This document shows positions 1 to 9,242 of a stretch of 64,000 nt of DNA, piece by piece. Where the stretch lies: NCBI GenBank assembly GCA_040218795.1, contig JAVJQT010000010.1:310001-374000 (forward strand), given 5' to 3'. How positions within the stretch are numbered: position 1 is the first letter of the stretch; each line of letters begins with the position of its first letter. A model generated the notes under the pieces. The model was given only the letters and a program-made list of their open reading frames with translations, ran no database searches and was not told where the DNA came from. Source of the stretch: CCMP332 sp040218795 (GTDB lineage Bacteria > Bacteroidota > Bacteroidia > Cytophagales > CCMP332). The position numbers and the translations under genes were made by a program.

Positions 1-1745
1 AAACTGATCGAGTCTAAAAAGAAATTGTATAGGACAAGAGAAATATTATCAGCAATAATCTCTTCATTTTTCCCTTCTACAGTTTGGTCAAAATCTATTG
101 AGCCATTGTTAATGTTAATCTGGTTTATGCTAGATGATCTCAAATATCTACTGAATAAATTATAGACATCGTTGGCAGATTTGCGATCGTTTTTATTCTT
201 TTTGTCTTTTCCCTTCTTTTTGATTTCAATATTCACCACGGGGTTATCTACGATAAACTCATTGGCCAGCAAATTGCCTTCCAGATACATTTTATATAAA
301 TCCAGTCCCCTGAGTTCAATATTTGGCAGAAGAATGTTCAGCTGATCTTTTTTTATGCCTTTATCAAAATTCTTTAGAGGTTTAATTTGTAAGCCGTTTG
401 CCTTTAATATTTTTTCTTTGCTCGAAATATATAGTGAATTGGCCCGTAGAACATGAACTGAGTCGCGAAGAGACATTTTAAAAGAACTAAAATCGAGTTC
501 CATGTTTTTAGAATATAATATCCTTTCCATATTCCTATAGGCCGTCGAGTCGATATGGAATTCATCAAGAAACACATCAATTCCACTTATATTCACATTC
601 TCCGGAACATTTTCAAGGGGTTCACCATATCTGAAATTGCCTTTTTCCAAATCAAATTTCCCAATATTCACCTCGTTTAGATACCCATCAATCAAAGGGA
701 AAAAGTTGACTTGATTTTTAAGCGTTTTTTCTGACTTCACACGTTCAGAAAGAGGCGTCTGATTGAAATATCCAATCTTTGGTCTGAGTACCAATAGCTT
801 TTGAATATTAAAAGTGTCCTTTTCATAGGCTTTGATTATATCAGCACCACTCAGCAATATTTCAGGAAAAAAAGTTGTAAAATAGGATTTCCTGCTCTCT
901 CTTAATTCTTTCAAGGAAATTTGACTCGGATTCAGACTAAAGCCTCTGGCATAGACGATAGAATCCAAAGTATTGATTCCAATTTCATTGGCATTGATAA
1001 CATGAATACCATCTTTTAATACAAGTTTATAGTCTTTGAAAACAAGTTCTGCGCCATCGGAATAGAGAAATTTTTCCTGACCTTCAGGGTTTCTTTTATC
1101 TATTTGAAAATTCTTTAAACGCAAAGAAATTTTTGAAGCTGTAAAATTTTCAACCTGACCTTCTTTCTCCAGGAAAATATCAAATACGCCTTCGTTTATA
1201 TAAAGATCGCGAACTAAAAAATATTCTACCAATTCAATGATAATTGGTCTTATGTCATCGTATTCCTCGCTGTAATCTTTGTTAGATCTGAATATAGGAA
1301 CATCTAAAAGTCGCAAGTCAGGTTTTTCGATGATCAGAGAATTAATTATAAAGCTATTCTCATAAAAAGCGGTAAGTAATCGCAAACCATTGACTTCAAA
1401 ATGCGGAACTTGAATATCATACAATCCTGTTTTTACTTCTCCTTTGGCCTTTTTTGCTCTGTAAATAGTTCTGTCAGGAATGAGATGAAAGTGATTTACT
1501 TCAAATCCGAGTTTTAGAAAATTTACATTTATTTCTTCTAACTCGACCTTATATAGTCCTTCACTTCTAATTTCGACCGTTTTGATGATAAAATTTTTGA
1601 GAATAGTATTTCCATAAATTATTATAAGCAAAGAAAAAATGGACAAAAGAATTAACGTGATACCGAAAGATCCGAATATCAGTCGTTTACGCCTTCTTTT
1701 CCTTTGTTCCGGGCTTCTATTTTTCTTTGATTTTATTTTGGCCAT
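1..1745 (-). CDS. Partial AsmA-like/DUF748-like membrane-anchored protein (C-terminus outside window)
   Basis: The minus strand is open from an ATG at 1745 to the window edge, about 581 codons with no stop that I found, so the gene is truncated only by the window. The product starts with a Lys/Arg-rich tail (MAKIKSKKNRSPEQRKRRRK) and then one hydrophobic segment at about residues 22-42, after which everything is a long extracytoplasmic region of beta-rich, repetitive character with recurring phrases such as 'VNGLRLL', 'ANGLQIKPL' and 'LRGLDLYKM'. This N-terminal anchor plus long repetitive beta region resembles the AsmA/DUF748 class of envelope proteins, which are linked to lipid transport between membranes. 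I infer a cell-envelope role. The family call is by general appearance, not by a diagnostic motif. Confidence 0.6.
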   Translation of the reverse strand, partial: MAKIKSKKNRSPEQRKRRRKRLIFGSFGITLILLSIFSLLIIIYGNTILKNFIIKTVEIRSEGLYKVELEEINVNFLKLGFEVNHFHLIPDRTIYRAKKAKGEVKTGLYDIQVPHFEVNGLRLLTAFYENSFIINSLIIEKPDLRLLDVPIFRSNKDYSEEYDDIRPIIIELVEYFLVRDLYINEGVFDIFLEKEGQVENFTASKISLRLKNFQIDKRNPEGQEKFLYSDGAELVFKDYKLVLKDGIHVINANEIGINTLDSIVYARGFSLNPSQISLKELRESRKSYFTTFFPEILLSGADIIKAYEKDTFNIQKLLVLRPKIGYFNQTPLSERVKSEKTLKNQVNFFPLIDGYLNEVNIGKFDLEKGNFRYGEPLENVPENVNISGIDVFLDEFHIDSTAYRNMERILYSKNMELDFSSFKMSLRDSVHVLRANSLYISSKEKILKANGLQIKPLKNFDKGIKKDQLNILLPNIELRGLDLYKMYLEGNLLANEFIVDNPVVNIEIKKKGKDKKNKNDRKSANDVYNLFSRYLRSSSINQININNGSIDFDQTVEGKNEEIIADNISLVLYNFFLDSIS

Positions 1746-1782
1746 TTAACCTTAAACTTGTCTTAAATATTCATTGGAAATA

Positions 1783-3048
1783 TTAGTAATTATATTTTCC
1801 CTGCCATTTTGATTTGAGATAAGCCCGCAGATCTGCTTCTCTTTTGTTTTTTCCCGGTTCGTAAAAAATTTTGTCTTTTATTTCATCGGGTAAATATTCC
1901 TGCAATACAAAATTGCCTTCAAAATCATGCGCGTACTTATAATTCAATCCATATCCCTGATTCTTCATCATTTTTGTAGGCGCATTTCGAATCGGCATTG
2001 GGACGCTTAAATTGCCACTATTTCTCACTTCTTCCTGAGCATTAGCAATAGCCTTATATGCAGCATTGCTTTTGGGTGATGAGGCCAAGTATGTTACACA
2101 TTGGGAAAGAATTATTCTTGATTCCGGCCAGCCTATTTTATTTACTGCATCAAAACATGCATTTGCCAAAACCAAAGCGGTTGGATTCGCATTTCCGATG
2201 TCCTCTGAGGCAAGGATTAGTAATCTTCTGGCAATAAATTTTGGATCTTCTCCTCCTTCTATCATTCTGGCCAACCAATAAACCCCGGCATTAGGATCGC
2301 TTCCCCTAATGGATTTAATAAAGGCCGAGATGATGTCATAATGCAAATCTCCATTTTTATCGTACTGAATTTGCTTTTGCTGGGCAATTTGTTGTACTAA
2401 ATCATTTGTTACTTCTTTATTTTCATCCAGGTTTTGCGAAACAAGTTCAATGATATTGAGTAATTTCCTTCCATCACCATTTGCAATTCTAAATAGCGCA
2501 TCCCATTCTTTAATTGATATTCCGCTTTGTTTTATATCAATATCACGTTCTATGGCATAATTCGCCAAAGTTTTAAGATCTTTTTCTTCGAGTTGTTTCA
2601 ATATGTAAATCTGACATCTGGATAAAAGCGCATTGATCACCTCAAAAGAAGGATTTTCAGTCGTAGCACCGATTAAAGTGATGGTGCCTTTTTCAACTGC
2701 ACCAAGTAATGCATCCTGCTGTCCTTTATTAAAGCGATGAATTTCATCGATAAATAAAATTGCATTCCCTTGCCGTTTTGCTTTTTCTATAACTTCCCGA
2801 ACATCTTTAACACCCGCAGCAATAGCAGAAAGCGTATGAAATGGAAGTTTTAATGTATTTGCAATAACATTTGCCAATGATGTTTTCCCCACTCCCGGAG
2901 GCCCCCACAGGATCATTGACGGTAAAACTCCGCTTTCGATTACCTTTCTGAGAACAGCCCCATTTCCAAGTAAATGCGATTGACCAATGAAAGTATCCAA
3001 ATCGACAGGCCTAAGTCTTTCAGCCAGTGGAATTCTTTGTGTTAACAT
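1783..3048 (-). CDS. rarA: Replication-associated recombination protein A (AAA+ ATPase)
   Basis: RarA (MgsA/WRNIP1 family) acts at stalled replication forks. The chosen start is the ATG at 3048 (MLTQRIPLAERLRP), giving 421 residues, the usual length; a longer reading to 3156 adds a hydrophobic stretch that the family lacks. Visible motifs are Walker A GPPGVGKTSLA, Walker B ILFIDEIHRF, sensor 1 GATTENPSFE, and the family signatures 'RPVDLDTFIGQSHLLG' and 'GSDPNAGVYWLARMI' with 'RRLLILASEDIGNANP'. The C-terminal tetramerisation part with 'YKYAHDFEGNFVLQEYLPDE' is complete. It is divergent from the transporter gene at 3170, with a 121-bp gap. Nothing looks unusual. Confidence 0.95.
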   Translation of the reverse strand: MLTQRIPLAERLRPVDLDTFIGQSHLLGNGAVLRKVIESGVLPSMILWGPPGVGKTSLANVIANTLKLPFHTLSAIAAGVKDVREVIEKAKRQGNAILFIDEIHRFNKGQQDALLGAVEKGTITLIGATTENPSFEVINALLSRCQIYILKQLEEKDLKTLANYAIERDIDIKQSGISIKEWDALFRIANGDGRKLLNIIELVSQNLDENKEVTNDLVQQIAQQKQIQYDKNGDLHYDIISAFIKSIRGSDPNAGVYWLARMIEGGEDPKFIARRLLILASEDIGNANPTALVLANACFDAVNKIGWPESRIILSQCVTYLASSPKSNAAYKAIANAQEEVRNSGNLSVPMPIRNAPTKMMKNQGYGLNYKYAHDFEGNFVLQEYLPDEIKDKIFYEPGKNKREADLRAYLKSKWQGKYNY

Positions 3049-3169
3049 ATTTCTGAAAGTTAGAAATAATCTTTCAAGATGGCATTTAAAAAGCTGTTTA
3101 TCGGCCTGAATAAAAAATCCGGAGCTTAAAAAAAATATGTAGCTGAAAATCCACATTTTTGTCTGCCAA

Positions 3170-4048
3170 ATGCCGTCTAAGTATACAATTCATGCTGTTC
3201 TATTTTCAGTTGGGGCAATCTACGCTGGAAATTACATCATAGCAAAAGAAGTAATGCCCGAGTATGTTGGCCCTTTCGGCTTGATAGTCATCAGGGTCAT
3301 AATAGCTGCAGCTGTTTTTTGGATTATTCACGCCATTTGGATTAAGGAAAAACTTAAAAGCAGGAAAGATTTCTTTCTACTTCTTCGAGCAACGGCATTT
3401 GGAGTTGTAATCAATCAATTGTTTTTTTTTAAAGGTTTGAGTCTGACAAGCCCTATTAATGCCTCACTTATAATGACGGCTACGCCAATACTTGTATTAA
3501 TCTCATCAGCAATAATCCTAAAGGAAAAAATAACAAAATTAAAAATGCTGGGCGTTCTGCTTGGATGTTCAGGTGCTATCCTCTTGATTGGGAATTCTGG
3601 TTTCTCATTTTCAGGCGATACTTTTAAAGGAGATATACTCGTATTTATCAATGCCTGCTCTTATGGTATCTATTTGGTTTTAGTAAAACCAATTATGGAT
3701 AAATATCACCCTATTACAGTGGTAAAATGGATATTTACTTTGGCTATTCCTTTTGTTACACTTGTGGGATTCAGCGACCTGGTTCTGGTTGACTGGGATC
3801 AAATGCCGGGTAAAATCTATCTTTCAATTTTTTATATTGTAGCTGCTGTAACTATTCTTGCATATTTGTTGAATGCCTGGTCGTTGAGATATGTCAATGC
3901 CAGTATGGTGGGTATTTATATTTATTTGCAACCTCTTTTGGCTAGTTTTCTTGCCGTATTATTGGGGAAAGATGAATTGACCTTAAACAAAGTATTTTTT
4001 GCATTTCTAATATTCAGTGGGGTATACCTTGTTAGTATTAAAAAATAA
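3170..4048 (+). CDS. EamA/DMT-superfamily transporter
   Basis: This 292-residue protein is almost entirely hydrophobic, with about ten predicted membrane helices arranged as two EamA repeats of five. Signatures are the N-terminal 'GAIYAGNYIIAKEVMPEYVGP', the pattern 'LIMTATPILVLISSAIILKEKIT' closing the first repeat, and 'GIYIYLQPLLASFLAVLLGKDELT' closing the second. Members export small metabolites or drugs across the inner membrane; the substrate cannot be read from sequence. The ATG at 3170 gives a normal family length. It ends 15 bp before nuoA and may share its transcript, which is more likely chance arrangement than function. Confidence 0.88.
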   Translation: MPSKYTIHAVLFSVGAIYAGNYIIAKEVMPEYVGPFGLIVIRVIIAAAVFWIIHAIWIKEKLKSRKDFFLLLRATAFGVVINQLFFFKGLSLTSPINASLIMTATPILVLISSAIILKEKITKLKMLGVLLGCSGAILLIGNSGFSFSGDTFKGDILVFINACSYGIYLVLVKPIMDKYHPITVVKWIFTLAIPFVTLVGFSDLVLVDWDQMPGKIYLSIFYIVAAVTILAYLLNAWSLRYVNASMVGIYIYLQPLLASFLAVLLGKDELTLNKVFFAFLIFSGVYLVSIKK

Positions 4049-4063
4049 TATTCAAATTTGAAC

Positions 4064-4540
4064 ATGAGCGAAACCTATCTGGAAAATTATGCAATGATTC
4101 TGCTGTTTTTCGCTGCGGCAATTTTATTCGGTGTTTTTGGAATACTCACTTCGCGTTTTCTAAGCGTATCCAATCCAAATGTCGAAAAATTAAAAAGTTA
4201 TGAAAGCGGTGAGGAACCCTCCAATGATGCGAGAATCCAATACAATCCGGGTTATTTCGTAATAGCCTTAATTTTTTTATTGTTTGAAGTCGAGATTCTA
4301 TTTCTTTTTCCCTGGGCCTTAATATTTGATAATACGGCCTTAAATAATGCAAGTGAGGGTTTGTGGTCATACCTCACTTTAATCGAAATGTTCATTTTCA
4401 TCGCTATCTTGTTATTGGGTTTATTTTTTGTATGGAAAAAAGGTTTTTTAAATTGGCCGAAACCCAAAATCGAAAACGAAAAATATCAATCCACTATTCC
4501 GGACAGTTATTACGATAAGATCAATGAAAAATATAACTGA
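4064..4540 (+). CDS. nuoA: NADH-quinone oxidoreductase subunit A
   Basis: NuoA is a small membrane subunit of complex I next to the quinone site. The protein has three membrane helices and the family hallmark 'KLKSYESGEEPSNDARIQYNPGYF' region (split here: ESGEEP, then RIQYNPGYF), followed by 'ALIFLLFEVEILFLFPWA', which carries the conserved acidic residues of helix 2. The start is the ATG at 4064 (MSETYLENY), 158 residues; a TTG two codons upstream is possible but unneeded. The C-terminal tail is rather long and charged. The stop at 4538-4540 is followed immediately, and in the same frame, by the nuoB start. Confidence 0.95.
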   Translation: MSETYLENYAMILLFFAAAILFGVFGILTSRFLSVSNPNVEKLKSYESGEEPSNDARIQYNPGYFVIALIFLLFEVEILFLFPWALIFDNTALNNASEGLWSYLTLIEMFIFIAILLLGLFFVWKKGFLNWPKPKIENEKYQSTIPDSYYDKINEKYN

Positions 4541-5062
4541 TTGAAAACAGGAGAAGGCGATATAGCAATTACTTCAATTGATGACCTCTTAAATTGGGCC
4601 AAATTATCATCGCTATGGCCGATGGGATTTGGTCTGGCCTGCTGTGCAATTGAAATGATTTCAACGTATGCCTCGGCCTATGACCTTGACCGTTTAGGTG
4701 TTTTTCCCCGGCCTAGTCCACGTCAATCCGATGTTATGATCGTAGCAGGTACGGTAACATTTAAAATGGCCGATAGGGTCAGAAGACTTTATGAACAAAT
4801 GCCGGAACCGAGATATGTGATTTCCATGGGTTCCTGTTCGAATTGTGGAGGACCCTACTGGGAGCATGGTTATCACGTTGTTAAAGGCGTCGATAAAATT
4901 ATTCCTGTAGACGTATATGTACCTGGTTGCCCTCCCCGACCGGAAGCCCTTATTGGAGGAATCTTAAAACTGCAGGAAAAAATAGCATCTACACCCCATC
5001 CTGAAGGATCACTCATTTCAAAAATTTTTAATTCAAGAAAATCAAAGCATGGCAATAGTTAA
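4541..5062 (+). CDS. nuoB: NADH-quinone oxidoreductase subunit B (Fe-S cluster N2)
   Basis: NuoB carries the terminal [4Fe-4S] cluster N2 that reduces quinone. The cluster ligands are visible: the adjacent Cys pair in 'GFGLACCAIEM', the Cys in 'SMGSCSNCGGPYW' and the Cys in 'VPGCPPRPEA'. The sequence 'PRPSPRQSDVMIVAGTVT' is also typical. The start must be the TTG at 4541, because the frame is closed immediately upstream by the nuoA stop and the next in-frame ATG lies inside the quinone-site motif. It overlaps nuoC by 14 bp. Length, 173 residues, is normal. Confidence 0.96.
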   Translation: MKTGEGDIAITSIDDLLNWAKLSSLWPMGFGLACCAIEMISTYASAYDLDRLGVFPRPSPRQSDVMIVAGTVTFKMADRVRRLYEQMPEPRYVISMGSCSNCGGPYWEHGYHVVKGVDKIIPVDVYVPGCPPRPEALIGGILKLQEKIASTPHPEGSLISKIFNSRKSKHGNS

Positions 5063-5549
5063 TTCTTTAATAAAAAAATTTGACAAAGATGACTTCGCTT
5101 TGATTGAAAATAATTCTGATGTGGAATGCATTAAGGTGTCAAAGGAAAAATTTTTGGAGATCATTGTGTATTTGAGGGAAGACAAAGAAATGTATTTTGA
5201 CTACCTGACATGTATTTCCGGTGTAGACAATCAGGAAGATGGAACTTTTGGGGTAGTTTACAGGCTTTATTCCATTCCTTTTGACCGGCATCTGGACATT
5301 ATCGTAGAAGTTAACAAAACCGAAAAAAATGAACTAACAGAAGCAATTTCGAGCATTTCAAAGTATTACCGCTCTGCCAATTGGATGGAAAGAGAAGTAT
5401 ATGACATGTACGGAATTCCTTTTGAAGGCCACCCCGATTTGAGAAGAATTCTAATGCCTTCAGACTGGATAGGTTATCCTCTGCGCAAAGATTACAGCAC
5501 ATCGGAAAAATACCACGGTATTACCATTGATTTCGAAAGCGAGGCTTGA
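5049..5549 (+). CDS. nuoC: NADH-quinone oxidoreductase subunit C
   Basis: NuoC (30-kDa subunit) is part of the peripheral arm of complex I. The C-terminal signature is clear: 'SANWMEREVYDMYGIPFEGHPDLRRILMP' (seen as WMEREVYDMYGI then GHPDLRRILMPSDW), followed by 'GYPLRKDY'. The ATG at 5049 overlaps the end of nuoB by 14 bp, and the stop overlaps the nuoD start by 4 bp, so translation of B, C and D is likely coupled. It is a separate gene, not a NuoCD fusion. Length, 166 residues, is normal. Confidence 0.95.
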   Translation: MAIVNSLIKKFDKDDFALIENNSDVECIKVSKEKFLEIIVYLREDKEMYFDYLTCISGVDNQEDGTFGVVYRLYSIPFDRHLDIIVEVNKTEKNELTEAISSISKYYRSANWMEREVYDMYGIPFEGHPDLRRILMPSDWIGYPLRKDYSTSEKYHGITIDFESEA

Positions 5550-6790
5550 ACAATACAAAAAACCATATCGGCAAGAAACCAAAGATTCAATATCAATTTG
5601 ATGACAGCCATTTAAATAAATCAGAGCCCTCCAGATACGATCCTTCTTTGCTCAAAAGAGAAGAGATGCTTATAAACATCGGACCTCAGCATCCATCCAC
5701 TCACGGAGTTCTGAGGTTGGAAACATTACTCAATGGTGAATACATAGTTGATGTAGTACCCCATATTGGATATTTACATCGTTGTTTTGAAAAACACGCC
5801 GAAAGTTTACCCTACAATCAAATCATTCCATATGTAGACCGCATGGATTATGTGTCAGCCATGAATTCTGAACATGCCTATGCCATGGCTGTAGAAAAAA
5901 TGTTGGGGATTAGTTCGCAAATTCCAAAACGTGTTGAATATATCAGGGTATTGGTAGCTGAACTTAATCGTATCGCATCTCATTTTGTGGCTATTGGTAC
6001 CTATGCAGTAGATATTGGTGCCGTAAGCCCACTTCTATGGATGATGAGGGACAGGGAGCACATCCTTAGAATGCTTGAATGGATATGTGGCGCTCGTATG
6101 CTTTATAATTATATATGGGTCGGAGGACTTTATTATGACCTTCCAATTGGATTTGAGGAGAAGTGTATTGAATTCATCAATTATCTAAAACCAAAACTTT
6201 CTGAAGTTGACCGTTTGCTTATTGAAAACAAGATCTTTGTAGAACGCACCGCAAATGTCGGTATTCTAAATCGCGATCTTGCCATTAATTATGCCGCCAG
6301 CGGGCCGGTATTAAGAGGTTCCGGATTGAGGTTTGATCTAAGAAAAGTAGATGCCTATTCAGTATATCCCGAATTGGAATTTGATGTGCCCATAGGGAAA
6401 GGAGAAATGGGTACCACCGGAGATTGCTGGGATAGAACCTGGGTAAGAGCACAGGAGTGTAAGGAATCATTGAAAATTGTTGAACAATGTTTGAATAGAC
6501 TTCAAAATGATTACAAGAGAAGTAAAGATTTTGACCCCCGGGAATTTTGCCCCAAAAAAATAAGACCAAAAGAACAGGAGATCTATTTCAGAGCTGAAAA
6601 TCCAAGAGGCGAACTGGGATTTTATATTAAATCAGATGGAAAATCAGATATTCCGCTGCGGTGCAAAGCACGCTCCGCTTGTTTTGTTAATCTTTCCATT
6701 TTACCTGAAATTTCAAGGGGATCGCTGCTTGCTGATTTGATAGCAATTGTTGGATCCATCGACATCGTCCTCGGAGAAGTAGATCGCTGA
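5546..6790 (+). CDS. nuoD: NADH-quinone oxidoreductase subunit D
   Basis: NuoD (49-kDa subunit) lines the quinone pocket with NuoB. Signatures are 'INIGPQHPSTHGVLRLE', 'PHIGYLHRCFEKHAE', 'YVDRMDYVSAMNSEHAYA', and the C-terminal 'IAIVGSIDIVLGEVDR'. The TTG at 5546, sharing its last bases with the nuoC stop (TTGA), gives 414 residues. The first 40 residues are a variable leader, so a start at the later Met just before 'LINIGPQHP' cannot be fully excluded. It is the last nuo gene here: the next gene is on the other strand and begins its 3' end 1 bp away, so nuoE-N must be elsewhere. Confidence 0.95.
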   Translation: MNNTKNHIGKKPKIQYQFDDSHLNKSEPSRYDPSLLKREEMLINIGPQHPSTHGVLRLETLLNGEYIVDVVPHIGYLHRCFEKHAESLPYNQIIPYVDRMDYVSAMNSEHAYAMAVEKMLGISSQIPKRVEYIRVLVAELNRIASHFVAIGTYAVDIGAVSPLLWMMRDREHILRMLEWICGARMLYNYIWVGGLYYDLPIGFEEKCIEFINYLKPKLSEVDRLLIENKIFVERTANVGILNRDLAINYAASGPVLRGSGLRFDLRKVDAYSVYPELEFDVPIGKGEMGTTGDCWDRTWVRAQECKESLKIVEQCLNRLQNDYKRSKDFDPREFCPKKIRPKEQEIYFRAENPRGELGFYIKSDGKSDIPLRCKARSACFVNLSILPEISRGSLLADLIAIVGSIDIVLGEVDR

Positions 6791-6791
6791 T

Positions 6792-7019
6792 TTAGCGCTT
6801 TCTTCGTTTTGTGCTTTTTATTTTTTCAATTGAAGAGTAGCCAAAAGGCAAGTATAAAATACAAATACTCATAAAACTTGAAATCGTCAGGTACAGAGCT
6901 ATTCCTCCCAAAATAATCGCTGGAAGTCCGGAAATCGCATCTACAAGATAAAGTGCACCTATAATCAGAACAATTGACATTCTAAGCAACTTGTCCATAA
7001 CTCCAACATTCTTTTTCAT
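6792..7019 (-). CDS. Small DUF2892-type inner-membrane protein
   Basis: This 75-residue protein has the DUF2892 layout: 'MKKNVGVMDKLLRMSIVLII' at the N-terminus, two membrane helices separated by a short turn ('DAISGLPAIILGGIALYL'), a conserved Cys ('SICILYLPFGYSS') and a basic tail. The family is related to the membrane part of YgaP-like rhodanese proteins; no biochemical role can be assigned to stand-alone members. It is convergent with nuoD with a single base between the stops. Confidence 0.75.
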   Translation of the reverse strand: MKKNVGVMDKLLRMSIVLIIGALYLVDAISGLPAIILGGIALYLTISSFMSICILYLPFGYSSIEKIKSTKRRKR

Positions 7020-7156
7020 AGGTGTAATTAGATGATTCCCCTTTAAATTTATATAAAATTGTGCCCTACAGGTTTAAACTTATCAACAAGTTATACACCA
7101 AGTTTTCCACAAATCCCTTTTACACTTCAATATGCCAGCAGAATTAAATTAAATAT

Positions 7157-7164
7157 TAGTTTTG
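7157..7164 (+). promoter_or_regulatory. -7 promoter motif (TAGTTTTG) for the DUF3078 gene
   Basis: TAGTTTTG matches the Bacteroidota -7 consensus TAnnTTTG and lies 22 bp before the ATG at 7187, leaving a short leader. I see no convincing -33 TTTG at the right distance. Inference from consensus only. Confidence 0.45.
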
Positions 7165-7186
7165 CCGCATCGAAAAATTAGTGAAA

Positions 7187-8125
7187 ATGAAAAAAATTTA
7201 TCTGTTATTAATTATTGTTTCTTTTTACCATTTCAATAGTTATGGCCAGGATGAGCAATCAAGCACTCCTGATTCTTTGAAAAACTGGGTCATTGGAGGT
7301 AGAATTGGTTTGAATTTTACAAATGTCTCTCTAACAAATTGGGCCGGTGGTGGTCAGGAATCTGTATCAGGTACTGGTAATTTTCTGATTAGAGCCGACT
7401 ATAAAAAGAATAAATTTAAATGGAAAAACAGTTTTGAAGTAGCATATGGCTTGATAAAGCAAGGAGAAGCCCCTGTTATTAAAAGTGACGATAAAATATT
7501 ATTTACATCCGAATTAAATTATAATTATAAGCCCAAATGGTCATTTTCAAATGTTTTTACATTCAGATCGCAATTTGCACCGGGATATAACCCCCCGGAT
7601 TCACAGTTTGTGAATAACAAAATTTCCGATTGGCTCGCACCCGGTTATATTCAAGAAGCACTTGGTTTTGGATACCAGCCTACTGAATATCTCTCATTCT
7701 TTCTATCTCCCTTAACTGCTAAAATTACTTTGGTCATGGATCAGCGCTTGGCGGATAATGGAGAATACGGAGTAGATGCCGCAGTAAGGGACAGCGCGGG
7801 AAACATTATTACTCCGGGTAAAAATATACGCGCAGAAATTGGAGCCTCATTCAGAATGAATTTCAATAAAGAAGTTGTTAAAAATGTAGAATTTGAATCA
7901 GTACTGGACCTCTTTTCAAATTATCTTGAAAATCCCGATGCATTGGATGTCAACTGGATTAATAATTTAAATATGAAAATTAACGATTTTATGACCACAA
8001 GTGTACTCACTCAATTAATCTATGATCAGGATATAAAAATTGCTGCAGAAAATGATCCTACAGATATCGCACCGCGTACACAATTTAAAAGTGTCATAGG
8101 AATTGGAATCACCTATAAATTTTAA
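7187..8125 (+). CDS. DUF3078 outer-membrane beta-barrel protein
   Basis: The product starts with a signal peptide (MKKIYLLLIIVSFYHFNSYG, cleavage before QDEQ) and continues as alternating short beta strands typical of an outer-membrane barrel. The DUF3078 signature is clear: 'WVIGGRIGLNFTNVSLTNWAGGG' region with 'NWAGGGQESVSG', 'WSFSNVFTFRSQFAPGY', and the terminal strand ending in an aromatic ('GIGITYKF'). The family is common in Bacteroidota and has no assigned function. The ATG at 7187 is preferred to the GTG two codons earlier. It lies 29 bp before the aldolase gene and may be cotranscribed. Confidence 0.82.
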   Translation: MKKIYLLLIIVSFYHFNSYGQDEQSSTPDSLKNWVIGGRIGLNFTNVSLTNWAGGGQESVSGTGNFLIRADYKKNKFKWKNSFEVAYGLIKQGEAPVIKSDDKILFTSELNYNYKPKWSFSNVFTFRSQFAPGYNPPDSQFVNNKISDWLAPGYIQEALGFGYQPTEYLSFFLSPLTAKITLVMDQRLADNGEYGVDAAVRDSAGNIITPGKNIRAEIGASFRMNFNKEVVKNVEFESVLDLFSNYLENPDALDVNWINNLNMKINDFMTTSVLTQLIYDQDIKIAAENDPTDIAPRTQFKSVIGIGITYKF

Positions 8126-8154
8126 GAACTTATCGTTTAATTAAAGAAAATAAA

Positions 8155-9222
8155 ATGTCAAAACGTTTCAAACCAGGAGTATTATACGGTCAGGAGGCTC
8201 AGGATCTTCTTAATTATGCAAATGAAAATAATTTTGCAATGCCCGCCGTAAATGTTGTAGGTACCAATTCAGTCAACGCGGTTTTAGAAACTGCTGCCAA
8301 AGTGAATTCACCTGTCATGATACAGTTTTCAAATGGAGGATCTGTATTTTTTGCCGGAAAGAGCATTTCCAATGAAAACCAAAAAGCGGCTATTCTCGGG
8401 GCCATTTCGGGCGCTCAACATGTGCATGCCATGGCAGAAGCATATGGAGTTCCGGTTATATTACATACCGACCATGCCGCTAAAAAACTATTACCCTGGA
8501 TAGATGGATTAGTAGATGCCGGTGAAAAATACTATGCACAACATAAAAGGCCTCTGTACAGCTCTCATATGTTAGATCTTTCAGAAGAACCTTTGGAAGA
8601 AAATATAAGCATAAGTAAGTCCTATTTTGAAAAACTCAATAAACTACAAATGATTATTGAAATTGAGCTCGGTGTAACCGGAGGTGAAGAAGATGGGGTT
8701 GATAATACAGGGGTAGATAGTTCGCGTTTATATACACAACCCGAAGAAGTTTATTATGCTTACGAGCAATTGTCCAAGGTTTCAGAACGATTCACCGTAG
8801 CCGCAGCTTTTGGCAATGTTCATGGGGTATATAAACCAGGAAATGTTGAACTGAGGCCTATTATCCTTAAAAATTCTCAAGATTATTTAAAGCAAAAATT
8901 AAAACTTGAAGGCAACCCGATCAATTTTGTTTTTCACGGAGGTTCTGGAAGTTCACAGGAAGAAATTCGCGAAGCGATTACATATGGGGCTGTCAAAATG
9001 AATATTGACACAGATATGCAATGGGCATTCTGGGATGGTATTCGCAAATTTGAAAAAGAAAATCACGATTATCTTCAATCTCAGATTGGCAATCCTGAAG
9101 GTGCGGATAAACCCAATAAAAAATACTATGACCCTCGCAATTGGCTGAGAAAAGGCGAAGATAGCTTTGTGGCAAGACTAACTCAGGCTTTCGATGACCT
9201 CAATTGTATTGATAGAAATTAA
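8155..9222 (+). CDS. fbaA: Class II fructose-bisphosphate aldolase
   Basis: This zinc enzyme cleaves fructose-1,6-bisphosphate to dihydroxyacetone phosphate and glyceraldehyde-3-phosphate in the cytoplasm. Length (355 residues) and motifs match the type A class II enzymes: 'NFAMPAVNVVGTNSVNAVLE', the zinc/catalytic 'VILHTDHAAKKLLPWIDG', 'IEIELGVTGGEEDGVDN', 'AAFGNVHGVYKPGNV' with a zinc His, 'FVFHGGSGSSQEEI', and the phosphate-binding 'KMNIDTDMQWAFWDGI'. All expected residues are present. A strong terminator follows the stop. Confidence 0.97.
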   Translation: MSKRFKPGVLYGQEAQDLLNYANENNFAMPAVNVVGTNSVNAVLETAAKVNSPVMIQFSNGGSVFFAGKSISNENQKAAILGAISGAQHVHAMAEAYGVPVILHTDHAAKKLLPWIDGLVDAGEKYYAQHKRPLYSSHMLDLSEEPLEENISISKSYFEKLNKLQMIIEIELGVTGGEEDGVDNTGVDSSRLYTQPEEVYYAYEQLSKVSERFTVAAAFGNVHGVYKPGNVELRPIILKNSQDYLKQKLKLEGNPINFVFHGGSGSSQEEIREAITYGAVKMNIDTDMQWAFWDGIRKFEKENHDYLQSQIGNPEGADKPNKKYYDPRNWLRKGEDSFVARLTQAFDDLNCIDRN

Positions 9223-9242
9223 TTTTTATTCTTGAAATTCTA

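Noticed and set aside
1..1745. Short minus-strand ORF at 404-586 as a separate gene
   Set aside because: It is a shadow in another frame of the long open AsmA-like frame that fills the region.
3049..3156. N-terminal extension of rarA with a hydrophobic stretch
   Set aside because: RarA proteins begin with the MLTQRIPLAERLRP-like segment; the extension is only an open upstream frame.
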